The notes beneath the pieces are model-generated. The model did not search any database and was not told where the DNA came from. It was given only the letters and a program-made list of their open reading frames with translations. From JBEBBU01 sp041158225 (lineage in GTDB: Bacteria > Pseudomonadota > Gammaproteobacteria > Methylococcales > Methylococcaceae): a stretch of 38,634 nt of DNA. Location: contig JBEBBU010000022.1 of assembly GCA_041158225.1 (NCBI GenBank), positions 1 through 38,634 on the forward strand, read 5' to 3'. A program made the translations under genes and the position numbers. Position 1 is the first letter of the stretch, and the number at the start of each line of letters is the position of its first letter. Below are positions 1 to 9,023 of this stretch, in pieces.

Positions 1-1184
1 TAGCGGAATAGCATCTCGGCCAGCCTTGGATCATCAAAGGATGGGGCAACCACGAAGTTATGCTCACGCAACTGCTGCCGCAGCCCCGCCAGTTTCCGCT
101 TGTCAGCATCATTGAGAAACCCGCCACTATAAAGGGAGAAATCAGGATCTGCAGGTACAGCATGCTCAGCATCGAAGGAGTGTGCGACAAATTCATGGAC
201 CATGCGCTGCAGTTCCGGGTCATTCCGCCAGAGATCCATATGCTGGCGTATCTGCGCAACAGGAATAGCCAGACGCTCAATATCTTCATGCCGTAAAGCC
301 TGCCAGGGCACCACCATGGGACAGCGGTTCATGGCAATCCAGTACAGTGGAGACTGCCTGCCACTGTCACTGTATGCTGTCCGAACGCTTTCCAGCGGAT
401 GCACGGCAAGGTTGACGGCGAGCATCTGATGCTGCCGTTTCGTGGATAACTGTAATGGCAGAATGATACCCAGATTGCGCTGGGCAATACCAAACCGGGT
501 GGAGACATGCAGCACCGGATCGGGCAGGCCGATACGCAACAGATGCTGGATGGACTGCCGGCTTCGATGCTGCTCGGCATAGTGCCAGAGCCTGGGCTGC
601 GAAACCTGCAGCTTCCTGGCCAGTCCTATGGTGGCCATGACATCAGAAAGGGCATCATGGGCATGTTCATGACTGACCTCATTGACTGCAGCCAGTTTTT
701 CCAGCCTGAAACTGACAGCACCATCGTCACCCACAGGCCAGTCCAGCGCATCTGGCCGTAGGGCATAAGCCATACGCACCACATCAATCATGTCCCAGCG
801 CGAATTACCGCCCCGCCACTCACGTTCGTAAGGATCCATGAGGTTCCGGAAGAATGAGTGACGCAGAAACTCGTCATCAAAGCGCAGGGTATTCCAGCCA
901 AGCGCACAGGTACCCGGCAACATCAGCTGCTGGTGAATATCCTGCAGGACTTCTGCCTCTACCCTGCCCTGTGATTCCAGAAGCTGCGGAGTAAGACCGG
1001 TCACAAGACTGGCCTCCGGATCAGGCAATACATCAGGAGCGAGCCTGCAGAACCAGACATGAGGTTCCCCCATGGGCTGCAACCCCGTATCAGTCCTTAA
1101 GCCTGCAAACTGCAGGATACGATCCTTGCGGCTATCCTTGCCGCTGGTTTCAAGATCGTACCAGTAATAGCCCGGCTGGTTCAC
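1..1184 (-). CDS. sbcB: Exonuclease I (3'-5' ssDNA exonuclease), C-terminus outside window
   Basis: Exonuclease I degrades single-stranded DNA 3' to 5' and acts in recombination and mismatch repair. Translating the minus strand from a GTG at 1184 gives about 394 residues without a stop to the window edge; the family is usually about 470-480 residues. The N-terminus YYWYDLETSGKD carries the first DEDD exonuclease motif (DxE). LGWNTLRFDDEFLRHSF carries the second, and HDALSDVMATIGLA the third (HxxxxxD). The start is set by a 4-base overlap: the GTG (1184-1182) shares bases with the nqrM stop (1183-1181). The gene is therefore translationally coupled to nqrM, although the two products are functionally unrelated. 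It probably relies on read-through from the nqr operon or on a promoter inside nqrM. Confidence 0.93.
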   Translation of the reverse strand, partial: MNQPGYYWYDLETSGKDSRKDRILQFAGLRTDTGLQPMGEPHVWFCRLAPDVLPDPEASLVTGLTPQLLESQGRVEAEVLQDIHQQLMLPGTCALGWNTLRFDDEFLRHSFFRNLMDPYEREWRGGNSRWDMIDVVRMAYALRPDALDWPVGDDGAVSFRLEKLAAVNEVSHEHAHDALSDVMATIGLARKLQVSQPRLWHYAEQHRSRQSIQHLLRIGLPDPVLHVSTRFGIAQRNLGIILPLQLSTKRQHQMLAVNLAVHPLESVRTAYSDSGRQSPLYWIAMNRCPMVVPWQALRHEDIERLAIPVAQIRQHMDLWRNDPELQRMVHEFVAHSFDAEHAVPADPDFSLYSGGFLNDADKRKLAGLRQQLREHNFVVAPSFDDPRLAEMLFR

Positions 1185-1360
1185 GCCTGGTTTTCAGCTT
1201 CCATTCTCAGGCGCTTTTCACATTTCTTGACACAGACACAGTCACTGCTGCCAGTACCGCCACAACTGCCCTTGATCGGGGAGCGGCCAAAAATGACACC
1301 AACTGCCATCATGAGAATCACCAGACCGATGGCTGCAAATGTAACCAGAAACATTGTCAT
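1181..1360 (-). CDS. nqrM: Na+-NQR maturation protein NqrM
   Basis: NqrM is a small membrane protein needed to mature Na+-NQR, thought to deliver iron for the Cys4 centre shared by NqrD and NqrE. The predicted 59-residue protein has one N-terminal membrane helix (MFLVTFAAIGLVILMMAVGV), then the family signature IFGRSPIKGSCGG and a cysteine-rich tail (CVCVKKC). A start at 1360 is preferred over an in-frame upstream ATG at 1408 because GGAG lies 6 bases before it. The upstream ATG would also lie inside the nqrF terminator hairpin. It lies directly behind nqrF but after a strong terminator, so it should be made at lower level than the structural subunits. Confidence 0.9.
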   Translation of the reverse strand: MTMFLVTFAAIGLVILMMAVGVIFGRSPIKGSCGGTGSSDCVCVKKCEKRLRMEAENQA

Positions 1361-1384
1361 ACGTTTCTCCAGAATCCTATGGAT

Positions 1385-1423
1385 AAAAAAAACCGGCTCA
1401 AACGACAAGTTTGAACCGGTTTT
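1385..1423 (-). terminator. Rho-independent terminator after nqrF
   Basis: On the minus strand a 15-base-pair stem (one G-U pair) with a 5-base loop spans 1423-1389 and runs into eight consecutive T residues. It lies 22 bases past the nqrF stop and ahead of nqrM. Confidence 0.9.
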
Positions 1424-1444
1424 CAGTGTAGATCAACCGCTTAA

Positions 1445-2668
1445 TCAGCCGCCAAAATCATCCAGCATGATGTTTTCACGATCAACGCCGATATCCAGCA
1501 GCATCTTGATCACTGAAGTGTTCATCATCGGAGGACCGCAGAGATAGTACTCGCAGTCTTCTGGTGCAGGATGGTTTTTCAGGTACTGCTCAAACAGCAC
1601 ATTGTGAATAAAACCGGTATAACCCGTCCAGTTATCTTCAGGCTTGGGCTCAGAAAGTCCAATATGCCATTTGAAGTTATCGTTTTCGGCCTGCAGCGTA
1701 TTGAAGTCGTCCACATAGAACATCTCACGCAGCGAGCGCGCACCGTACCAGAAGGTCATCTTGCGCTTGCTCTTGAGACGGCGCAGCTGGTCGAAAATAT
1801 GCGACCTCATTGGCGCCATACCGGCACCACCACCCACGAATACCATTTCCTTGTCGGTATCACGGGCGAAGAACTCACCAAATGGCCCTGAAATGGTGAC
1901 CTTGTCACCTGGCTTCAGATTGAAGATATAGCTGGACATGAGGCCAGGCGGAACATCCTTTTCGCGACCAGGAGGTGGCGTAGCAATACGGACATTGAGC
2001 ATGATGATGTCACGTTCTTCAGGATAACTGGCCATGGAATATGCCCTGATGACATCTTCCTTGCTATGGCCTTCCAGATCCCAGAGCTTGTATTTGTCCC
2101 ACTCGTCACGGAAACGCTCATGAACATCAAAGTTCTTGAAGAAGATGTCGTAGGGAGGAGATTCAATCTGGATATAGCCGCCTGCGCGGAAATCCACATA
2201 CTCACCCTTGGGCAGTTCCAGTACCAGTTCCTTGATAAACGTAGCCACGTTATCGTTCGAGCGAACCGTACACTCCCACTTCTTGACCCCAAAGACTTCG
2301 TCATGCACATGAATCTTCATGTTCTGCTTGACCGTCACCTGACAGGCCAGACGATCACCACAGGCGGCCTCGCGCTTAGTGATATGCGACAGCTCTGTCG
2401 GCAGGATTTCACCACCGCCATCGAGTACCTGCACCTTACACTGGGCACAGGTGCCACCACCACCACAGGCAGATGAGACGAAAAGGCTGTTGTCTGCCAG
2501 TGCGTTCAGCAGTTTTGAACCGATAGGCACATGAATGGTCTTCTCATCATTGATGAGAATCTCCACATTGCCCTCGGCGACCAGTTTGGATTTTGCACCC
2601 AGGATCACAAATACCAGCGCAATCACGATGGCTGTGAACAGGATGACGCCTAAAATAATTTCCAACAT
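1445..2668 (-). CDS. nqrF: Na+-translocating NADH:quinone reductase subunit F
   Basis: NqrF is the electron entry subunit of Na+-NQR: NADH reduces FAD, which passes electrons to a [2Fe-2S] cluster. The 407-residue protein has, in order, an N-terminal membrane helix (about 3-24), a plant-type ferredoxin domain with the cluster cysteines in SACGGGGTCAQC and a fourth in RLACQV, an FAD domain with RAYSMASYPEE, and an NADH domain with GGGAGMAPMRSH and CGPPMMN. It ends in the typical DDFGG. Length matches the family. It is the last structural gene of the nqrABCDEF operon and starts 15 bases after nqrE. Confidence 0.98.
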   Translation of the reverse strand: MLEIILGVILFTAIVIALVFVILGAKSKLVAEGNVEILINDEKTIHVPIGSKLLNALADNSLFVSSACGGGGTCAQCKVQVLDGGGEILPTELSHITKREAACGDRLACQVTVKQNMKIHVHDEVFGVKKWECTVRSNDNVATFIKELVLELPKGEYVDFRAGGYIQIESPPYDIFFKNFDVHERFRDEWDKYKLWDLEGHSKEDVIRAYSMASYPEERDIIMLNVRIATPPPGREKDVPPGLMSSYIFNLKPGDKVTISGPFGEFFARDTDKEMVFVGGGAGMAPMRSHIFDQLRRLKSKRKMTFWYGARSLREMFYVDDFNTLQAENDNFKWHIGLSEPKPEDNWTGYTGFIHNVLFEQYLKNHPAPEDCEYYLCGPPMMNTSVIKMLLDIGVDRENIMLDDFGG

Positions 2669-2683
2669 GTTTGCGACCTGTCC

Positions 2684-3292
2684 TTACAATTGGATACCGG
2701 AAAACGCCATGAAGCCCAGCGCCATCAGACCGGCGGTAATGAAAGTGATGCCCAGTCCTCTCAGACCTGGCGGTACATCGCTGTACTTGAGCTTTTCACG
2801 TACACCTGCCATCGCCGTAATGGCCAGCGCCCAGCCAAAACCACTGCCAATCCCGTAAACCACACTTTCATTGAAGTTGTAGTCACGTTCGATCATGAAC
2901 AGCGAACCTGCCAGAATGGCACAGTTCACCGTGATCAGTGGCAGAAAGATACCCAATGCGTTGTAAAGTGCCGGGAAAAACCGGTCGAGCACCATTTCCA
3001 GAATCTGGACCATGGCGGCAATCACACCGATACAAGCCATCAGGGCAATAAAGCTGAGATCAACATCTGCCATGCCGGCCCAGGCCAGACCACCTTCCTT
3101 CAGCAGATAGGTGTAGATCAGGTTATTGGCAGGAACCGTCAGCGTCTGCACGATGGTCACCGCGATACCAAGACCTACAGCCGTTTCAATTTTCTTGGAA
3201 ACGGCGATGAAGGTACACATACCCAGAAAAAACGCCAGTGCCATGTTCTCAATGAACACTGACTTGATGAAAAGATTGATATAGGCTTCCAT
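2684..3292 (-). CDS. nqrE: Na+-NQR subunit E
   Basis: NqrE is an integral membrane subunit that pairs with NqrD to hold an iron centre in the membrane and takes part in coupling electron flow to Na+ export. The 202-residue protein is hydrophobic with about six helices. The two conserved cysteines are visible at residue 26 (FFLGMCTF) and residue 124 (LITVNCAI), each in the middle of a helix. Its ATG overlaps the nqrD stop, so the two are translationally coupled, in keeping with their inverted-pair structure in the complex. Confidence 0.97.
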   Translation of the reverse strand: MEAYINLFIKSVFIENMALAFFLGMCTFIAVSKKIETAVGLGIAVTIVQTLTVPANNLIYTYLLKEGGLAWAGMADVDLSFIALMACIGVIAAMVQILEMVLDRFFPALYNALGIFLPLITVNCAILAGSLFMIERDYNFNESVVYGIGSGFGWALAITAMAGVREKLKYSDVPPGLRGLGITFITAGLMALGFMAFSGIQL

Positions 3293-3960
3293 CAGTGTGC
3301 CTCCCCGTGGTGTGCCTGCATGATGACAAAATCAGCTTTTTCTACCTGTGCCGGCTTCCAGCTGCGGATCACCCAGATCAGGAGGCCAATCAGGAAGAAT
3401 GCACTTGGAGGCAGCAGCAGCAGGCCATTTGGCACATACCAGCCGCCGTCCTTGACCAGAGGCAGAACATCCATACCCAGCAGCTTGCCAGAACCAAAAA
3501 CTTCACGGATCACGGCAACGACAATCAGGATGAGACTGTAACCCAGACCATTGCCGATACCGTCAAGGAAGCTTTCCCATGGCGGATTCTTCATGGCGTA
3601 GGCTTCTGCGCGCCCCATGACGATACAGTTGGTGATGATCAGGCCTACAAAGACCGAAAGCTGCTTGCTGACATCATAGGCAAATGCTTTCAGCAACTGG
3701 TCAACCACGATCACCAGTGAGGCAATGATGATCATCTGTGCAATGATACGCACGCTGCTGGGAATGTGGTTGCGGATAAATGCAATACCGGCACTGGAAA
3801 ATGCCGTCACTGCAGTCAGTGCCATACACATGATCAGCGCAGTGCTCAGCTTGGTGGTCACCGCCAGTGCCGAACAGATACCGAGTACCTGCAGGGTAAT
3901 GGGATTGTTATCGACCAGCGGGTCGATCAGTACTTTCTTGTGTTCGCTATTCAAGTTCAT
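3292..3960 (-). CDS. nqrD: Na+-NQR subunit D
   Basis: NqrD is the membrane partner of NqrE. The 222-residue protein has about six hydrophobic helices and carries the two cluster cysteines at residues 29 (LGICSALA) and 112 (IITNCIVM), the same positions as recalled for Vibrio cholerae NqrD. With Cys26 and Cys124 of NqrE, all four ligands of the intramembrane iron centre are present. It lies 4 bases after nqrC within the operon. Confidence 0.97.
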   Translation of the reverse strand: MNLNSEHKKVLIDPLVDNNPITLQVLGICSALAVTTKLSTALIMCMALTAVTAFSSAGIAFIRNHIPSSVRIIAQMIIIASLVIVVDQLLKAFAYDVSKQLSVFVGLIITNCIVMGRAEAYAMKNPPWESFLDGIGNGLGYSLILIVVAVIREVFGSGKLLGMDVLPLVKDGGWYVPNGLLLLPPSAFFLIGLLIWVIRSWKPAQVEKADFVIMQAHHGEAH

Positions 3961-3964
3961 GATT

Positions 3965-4864
3965 TTAACCCTTGCCGGCTCTTACTTTTGAGAGATAGGG
4001 ACCAAAAGCTTCCTGCCCCATCCAGTAACGCATCAGGTTGCTGACACCACGACTGGTCAGCGTGGCACCTGCCAGCGCATCCACCTGATACTTTGCATCA
4101 GGCTTGCTGGGATCCACACCACCCTTGACCAGACCGATGGCGACTTCACCCATTTCCACGGTCTCACCCTTTTCACTCAGGGTATTTTCATGGACCTGCC
4201 TTGCAGAGTAGTTGGAGATTTTCTTGCCTTTCCACAACGCCTTCCACTTGGGGTTGACCACTTCACCACCCAGACCCGGGGTTTCTGCCTGATCGTAAAG
4301 ATTCAGGCCGACAATGGTTTCACCATCAGCTTCCACCGCAAGGAATCCGTACATGGTGGACCACAGGCCATAACCACTGACGGGAAGAATGACGGACTTA
4401 AGCTGTCCCTTTTCCTTAACCAGATAAACCTTGGCATACAGCGGCTTGGCCTTGATACCGGCAATATCATCCTGTGCAGGAATGGGCTTACTGGTAGCCG
4501 GATTTTTGGCTGCCTTGCGCTGGTCATAGGTCTTGACATCAACCGCCGTGGTATATTCGCCTGTTGCCAGATCGACCAGCCGTGGCTCGATGTTCTTGAA
4601 GGCTTCATCAACACTGGTGCCATCCTGAAGCAGACCTGCTACTTCAAGAATATTCACCTTTTCATCACGCGCCTTGTTGGACTCCTGCAATGGCTTCAGC
4701 GCAACTGCGGAACCTGATACCAGTATGGCGCCCACCAGACAGAGACCGAGTGCAACCACCAGCGTCTTTTCAAAACTGTCATTGGCCAGCGCCAGCACAC
4801 GGCGGAGATAGACTTCTGCCTGCTCACGATAGGCAGCAAAGGATTGTGCGTTCTGACTGCTCAT
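3965..4864 (-). CDS. nqrC: Na+-NQR subunit C (covalent FMN)
   Basis: NqrC carries a covalently bound FMN on the periplasmic side. The 299-residue protein has one N-terminal membrane helix (about 34-56, LVVALGLCLVGAILVS) and a C-terminal FMN-binding domain. The flavinylation motif DALAGATLTSRG places the acceptor threonine near residue 270. Flavin transfer needs ApbE, which is not in this window. The protein is somewhat longer than the roughly 255-260 residues common in the family, mainly through an extended N-terminus before the helix. Its start overlaps the nqrB stop by 4 bases. Confidence 0.97.
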   Translation of the reverse strand: MSSQNAQSFAAYREQAEVYLRRVLALANDSFEKTLVVALGLCLVGAILVSGSAVALKPLQESNKARDEKVNILEVAGLLQDGTSVDEAFKNIEPRLVDLATGEYTTAVDVKTYDQRKAAKNPATSKPIPAQDDIAGIKAKPLYAKVYLVKEKGQLKSVILPVSGYGLWSTMYGFLAVEADGETIVGLNLYDQAETPGLGGEVVNPKWKALWKGKKISNYSARQVHENTLSEKGETVEMGEVAIGLVKGGVDPSKPDAKYQVDALAGATLTSRGVSNLMRYWMGQEAFGPYLSKVRAGKG

Positions 4865-6081
4865 GCGTTTACCTGCGATGCAATACGGCGTGCTCTCCGC
4901 ATCATGTTGGCCTTGACCACGACATAATCAATGAGAGGAGCAAAAATGTTGGAGAAAAGGATGGCCAGCATGATGCCTTCCGGGAACGCTGGATTGACCA
5001 CACGGATAAGCACGGTCATGAAACCGATCAGGGCTCCAAATGCCCAGCGACCAGCATTGGTATGCGCAGCACTGACTGGGTCAGTCGCCATGAAGACCAT
5101 ACCGAAAGCAAAACCACCCACGGTCAGATGCCAGTACCAGGGCATGGCAAACATGGCGTTATGTGTGCTGCCAATGATATTGAACAGTGTGGACGTCGCA
5201 ATCATGCCGATCAGTACACCACCCATGATGCGGTAGGAAGCGATACGGGTATACAGCAGGAAAGCCGCACCAAGGAAGCAGGCTATCACGGAGGTTTCAC
5301 CCAGTGAACCCATTTCGATACCGATCAGGGTCTGGAACCAGTTGATACCCGCTGCACTGATGGCGTCAACACCGCCCGTAGCAGCCAGGCCCAGCGAGGT
5401 TGCACCACTGAAGCCATCCACCGCCGTCCATACGGTATCACCTGACATGGAAGCCGGATAAGCGAAGTAGAGGAAAGCGCGACCGGTCAGGGCAGGATTG
5501 AGGAAGTTCTTGCCGGTACCGCCGAAGACTTCCTTGCCAAGCACCACACCAAATGAAATACCCAGAGCAACCTGCCACAAGGGCGTATTCGGAGGCATGG
5601 TCAGGGCAAACAGGATGGATGACACGAAGAAACCTTCGTTGACATCATGCTTGCGCACCACGGAGAACAGAACTTCCCATATGCCGCCGGCGACCAGCGT
5701 CACCAGATAGACCGGGATAAAATACAGCGCCCCGTGCAACAGGTCGGACAGAGGATTCCAGGCACTGTAACCGAAAATCATGAAGATGTCGCGCCAGTTG
5801 GGAATGGCCGTCATGCCCATGGCAGCCATGGCCTTGTTGGCCTGATAACCGGTATTGAACATGGCCATCAGCATACAGGGCAGGGTCGCAATCCAGACAT
5901 AGGTCATGACGCGCTTCAGATCCACACTGTCACGCACATGGGTGTGACCACGGGTCACATCTGCTGGAGAATACAGGAATGTATCCACCATCTCATAGAC
6001 AGGATACAGGGTTTCAAGCTTGCCACCCTTGACGAACAGGGGGTGGAGCTTATCAAGAAAATCTCTTGTTTTGCTCGACAT
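4861..6081 (-). CDS. nqrB: Na+-NQR subunit B (covalent FMN, riboflavin)
   Basis: NqrB is the large membrane subunit that carries covalent FMN and riboflavin and contributes the Na+ pathway and quinone-side chemistry. The 406-residue protein is strongly hydrophobic with about ten helices. The flavinylation motif GFSGATSLG puts the FMN-bearing threonine near residue 228, equivalent to Thr236 of V. cholerae as recalled. The conserved KEVFGGTGKNFLNPAL stretch is intact. It starts directly after the nqrA stop with no gap. Confidence 0.98.
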   Translation of the reverse strand: MSSKTRDFLDKLHPLFVKGGKLETLYPVYEMVDTFLYSPADVTRGHTHVRDSVDLKRVMTYVWIATLPCMLMAMFNTGYQANKAMAAMGMTAIPNWRDIFMIFGYSAWNPLSDLLHGALYFIPVYLVTLVAGGIWEVLFSVVRKHDVNEGFFVSSILFALTMPPNTPLWQVALGISFGVVLGKEVFGGTGKNFLNPALTGRAFLYFAYPASMSGDTVWTAVDGFSGATSLGLAATGGVDAISAAGINWFQTLIGIEMGSLGETSVIACFLGAAFLLYTRIASYRIMGGVLIGMIATSTLFNIIGSTHNAMFAMPWYWHLTVGGFAFGMVFMATDPVSAAHTNAGRWAFGALIGFMTVLIRVVNPAFPEGIMLAILFSNIFAPLIDYVVVKANMMRRARRIASQVNA

Positions 6082-7437
6082 TTAGCCTTCCTTCTCGATT
6101 TGAATCAGGTTTGCACGCAGAACGGGGCCAAAATCATGCTTGCCCGGATCTACAAAAGTGCAGAGTGCAAGATCTTCTTCATCCAGCTCAAGACAGCCCA
6201 AGGCCTGGGCAGTATCGGTATCACCCACGACCAGTGCTCTCAGCAACTGGGTTGGCAGGATATCGAGAGGCATGACATCCTCATAAACACCTACCGGTAC
6301 AATCGCGCGGGGACTGCCATTTTCAGAACTGTTGAAGGAAAACCGTCCGCCACGAAATTTTGGCAGACTGGCAAAAGTAACGTTCAGGAAGGAATACTTG
6401 CTCTTGCTGGGCATGATCCAGCCCATGAACTCACGCTCACGCCCTTCCTCAATGGCACTGACCTGACGGTGAAAGTGCCCAAGAAAATCATGTGCCGCAC
6501 TGGCGTGATGGCCATTCAGCACAGATCCGGAAATGACACGGGCTTCCTTGCCAGACACCAGCTGACCATTGACCAGATCGCTCAGACAAGCGCCGGCGCG
6601 TGTTCTCACCAGACGTGGCTTGCTGACCATAGGACCTGCTACAGCGACGACTCTGGCAACAGGCAGGCGACCACTGGTAAACAGGGCACCAAAATCCATG
6701 ACTGCCTGATAATCCAGATGCCACACGGTCTTACCCGCGCTGACAGGGGCCAGATGATGGATGTGGGTACCTACCAGACCGGCAGGATGAGGCCCCTCAA
6801 AATCATTGACGACCAGTCTGGCGCCCTTGACCGGACAGGCATCCCCGGATGCCTTGCTGATATAGATTTTGCCGTCAGTCAGGTGAGCCAGAACATTGAG
6901 ACCATTCTGGAAGTCCTCGAGACGCTCAGCGATGACCACCGATGGCGCTGCTGCCAGTGGGTTGGTATCCATGGCATTGACGAAGATGGCCTGGGGACGG
7001 GTTGCAGGATCGGGAACCTGACTGTAGGGACGGGTACGCAGCTGGGTCCATAGACCGGATTTCAGCAGTTTTTCACGAACCAGATCTGCACCAAGGCCTT
7101 CAATGGCATCAGCGGCATGGCTGCCGAAATCAACCGCATCATCACCCTGCAGTTCAATCACCACAGACTGAAGCACGCGGCGCAGGCCACGGTTGACCGC
7201 CTTGACCACGCCAGCACCTGGAGATGTGTAGACCACGCCTTCGAAACGCTTGTCGGTGAACAGGGGATCACCGAGTCTGACACGGTCGCCCTCCGCAACA
7301 CACATCGTCGGTTTCAGCCCGGCAAAATCCTCGCCCAGGATTGCAACACTGCGGACGTTTGCGGCATCAGCATGGATCACCTGCTCTGGCGAGCCAGTGA
7401 TGGGCAAGTCCAGGCCTTTGTTTATCTTGATTACCAT
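6082..7437 (-). CDS. nqrA: Na+-NQR subunit A
   Basis: NqrA is the cytosolic subunit that contributes to quinone reduction in Na+-NQR. The 451-residue protein matches the family length and begins with the typical MVIKINKGLDLPITGSPEQ. Motifs include RLGDPLFTDKRFEGVVYTSPGAG and the C-terminal CTFVDPGKHDFGPVLRANL. It is the first gene of the operon. A candidate promoter lies 35 bases upstream, and its Shine-Dalgarno sequence is weak. Confidence 0.98.
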   Translation of the reverse strand: MVIKINKGLDLPITGSPEQVIHADAANVRSVAILGEDFAGLKPTMCVAEGDRVRLGDPLFTDKRFEGVVYTSPGAGVVKAVNRGLRRVLQSVVIELQGDDAVDFGSHAADAIEGLGADLVREKLLKSGLWTQLRTRPYSQVPDPATRPQAIFVNAMDTNPLAAAPSVVIAERLEDFQNGLNVLAHLTDGKIYISKASGDACPVKGARLVVNDFEGPHPAGLVGTHIHHLAPVSAGKTVWHLDYQAVMDFGALFTSGRLPVARVVAVAGPMVSKPRLVRTRAGACLSDLVNGQLVSGKEARVISGSVLNGHHASAAHDFLGHFHRQVSAIEEGREREFMGWIMPSKSKYSFLNVTFASLPKFRGGRFSFNSSENGSPRAIVPVGVYEDVMPLDILPTQLLRALVVGDTDTAQALGCLELDEEDLALCTFVDPGKHDFGPVLRANLIQIEKEG

Positions 7438-7471
7438 AAGTAGAGCCCGTCATGAGAACAAAATTATTCGC

Positions 7472-7500
7472 ATTATCCCACAAATCCAGTGCGGCGACAA
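7472..7500 (-). promoter_or_regulatory. Candidate sigma70 promoter of the nqr operon
   Basis: Reading the minus strand, TTGTCG (7500-7495, 4 of 6 to TTGACA), a 17-base spacer and GATAAT (7477-7472, 5 of 6 to TATAAT) would start transcription near 7465, about 28 bases before nqrA. No operator repeat was recognised. Confidence 0.55.
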
Positions 7501-7532
7501 AGCACGACAGTAGAACAAACCTGCCAGGATGC

Positions 7533-8225
7533 TCAACTGTCTGCTGCTGAACGGATGTGATAGCGTCCTACAAGACCAGCCACCAGCACCGCCATATAGA
7601 ACTGGCCAGCCACAGCCTCCAGGTAAGCCAGCACACGAACCATGGGTGACAGGGGAAGCATATCGCCGTATCCGACACTCGTCAGCGTAATGAAGCTGTA
7701 ATAGAGAAGTTCATCAAAGTAAACACCGCCGTGTACGGCCTGCGTCATTCCCTGAAAAGCAGGCTGGGCACCGTAGATGGCCAGGGCATCGTAGAGTGTG
7801 GCCCAGAATATCCCCATCAGGAGGTACAGACAGACGGATCCCAGAATCACGTTGATATCGACTCTTGCATGAATGAAAACATGCCGCCCCAGCGCAAATG
7901 ATGAGTAGATGATGAACAGCAGCACCAGACAATAATTGATGGCTTCCAGAGGAAAACTGGGGAAAACAAACATCAGCGTTTCCGCAAGCAGGCTTAACAG
8001 CACCAGCCAGACCCCCAGACGGAAATACTGCCGGTTGAGATTGAGTGTCCAGCAACTGCTGAGCATCAGCAGACTGAAACAGAACTTGACCAGAAAACGC
8101 ACTTCCTCAAGCCGCTCGACCGAGACATAGCGAACATGCAGTACCGGCATGAGCAGCAGAAAAGACAGCAATGCTGCCAGCGTCCACAGGAAATTGCGCG
8201 TCGCCAGCTTACCCTGACCTATCAT
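7533..8225 (-). CDS. Six-helix potassium-type ion channel
   Basis: The 230-residue membrane protein has about six hydrophobic segments. The last two flank a pore loop with the selectivity filter TLTSVGYGDM, the hallmark of K+ channels (TxGYGD). Segment four lacks the regular arginine/lysine pattern of a voltage sensor, so gating is not evident, and no cytosolic RCK domain is attached. The start at 8225 is chosen because AGGAG lies 7 bases upstream and the ATG overlaps the preceding gene's stop (ATGA). A longer in-frame reading to 8309 would lie within that gene. It probably shares a transcript with the spermidine-synthase-like gene. Confidence 0.85.
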   Translation of the reverse strand: MIGQGKLATRNFLWTLAALLSFLLLMPVLHVRYVSVERLEEVRFLVKFCFSLLMLSSCWTLNLNRQYFRLGVWLVLLSLLAETLMFVFPSFPLEAINYCLVLLFIIYSSFALGRHVFIHARVDINVILGSVCLYLLMGIFWATLYDALAIYGAQPAFQGMTQAVHGGVYFDELLYYSFITLTSVGYGDMLPLSPMVRVLAYLEAVAGQFYMAVLVAGLVGRYHIRSAADS

Positions 8226-9007
8226 CGGAACTCTCCTGGCAACGAGCGCAGGGCAATCCTGAGAAACTGCAGCAGTTCGACGCCGAGACGCCCCTGATAA
8301 TGAAGACATCTGGCCTGTAACTCTGCCAGAGAGACCCGCATGGCTGCCTCCGTCAGGCCAAAAGCGATCACATTGCCCTTACCGGGCACCGGCAGTCGCA
8401 GGCTGCCAGCAGGAAAACACTCGCGTATCAGGTTCATGGCCAGCCGGTAGGCTGCCACCTGGGTGCCCCAGAGATTGATGGCAAACACACCACCCGGCGC
8501 AAGCAACCGCAGGCAGCGCGCATAAAACGAGGGGGCTTCAGCAAACTCGGCCATGCCATCAGCACTGAAGGCATCCACAAAAAGCATGTCGTAACCGCCA
8601 TCAGCTTCATCATGCATGACATGCGCCCTGCCATCTGCAATCACCACTTCAAGACGCTCATCCTGGGGCAGATCAAAATACTGACAGGCTATTTCCAGCA
8701 CCTGCTCACGATACTCAACGACACGTATACGGACCTCGGGACAGCATTGCAGCAAAGCCTTGGCCAGCGAACCACCACCAAGACCGATCATCAGGATGCG
8801 GCGCGGTAATGGCATGAACGCCAGCGAGGTCAACATGGCCCTGACATAGGATAGCTCCACCCTGTCGGGCTCGCGCAGACACATGGCACTCTGGCGTGCC
8901 GCGGTACCAAAATGCAGGGAACGGACGCCATAGGCATCCACCACCTCAAGCAGCCCTTCACTGTCGCGCCAGCAGCAGACCAACTGACCGCCGTGCCTGA
9001 CTGTCAT
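8222..9007 (-). CDS. Spermidine-synthase-like aminopropyltransferase-fold protein
   Basis: The 261-residue protein has the Rossmann methyltransferase-like fold of polyamine synthases. LMIGLGGGSLAKAL is the nucleotide/SAM loop, VRVVEYREQVLEIA the acidic strand-2 motif, VIADGRAHV the next strand, and YDMLFVDAFS corresponds to the catalytic-loop region. The usual N-terminal tetramer domain is very short, as in the widespread SpeE-like group whose substrate is unknown. Polyamine synthesis is thus possible but not shown, and no decarboxylase is nearby. A start at 9007 gives a gene beginning 17 bases after the tex stop; its ribosome site is weak and a GTG two codons upstream is an alternative. Confidence 0.75.
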   Translation of the reverse strand: MTVRHGGQLVCCWRDSEGLLEVVDAYGVRSLHFGTAARQSAMCLREPDRVELSYVRAMLTSLAFMPLPRRILMIGLGGGSLAKALLQCCPEVRIRVVEYREQVLEIACQYFDLPQDERLEVVIADGRAHVMHDEADGGYDMLFVDAFSADGMAEFAEAPSFYARCLRLLAPGGVFAINLWGTQVAAYRLAMNLIRECFPAGSLRLPVPGKGNVIAFGLTEAAMRVSLAELQARCLHYQGRLGVELLQFLRIALRSLPGEFR

Positions 9008-9023
9008 GCACACACACCAGACA

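Noticed and set aside
5647..7053. A 468-codon open frame on the plus strand opposite nqrA/nqrB
   Set aside because: It is antisense to two well-conserved genes, has no ribosome site or recognisable domain, and its composition (many His, Gln, Arg, Thr) is that of a shadow frame.
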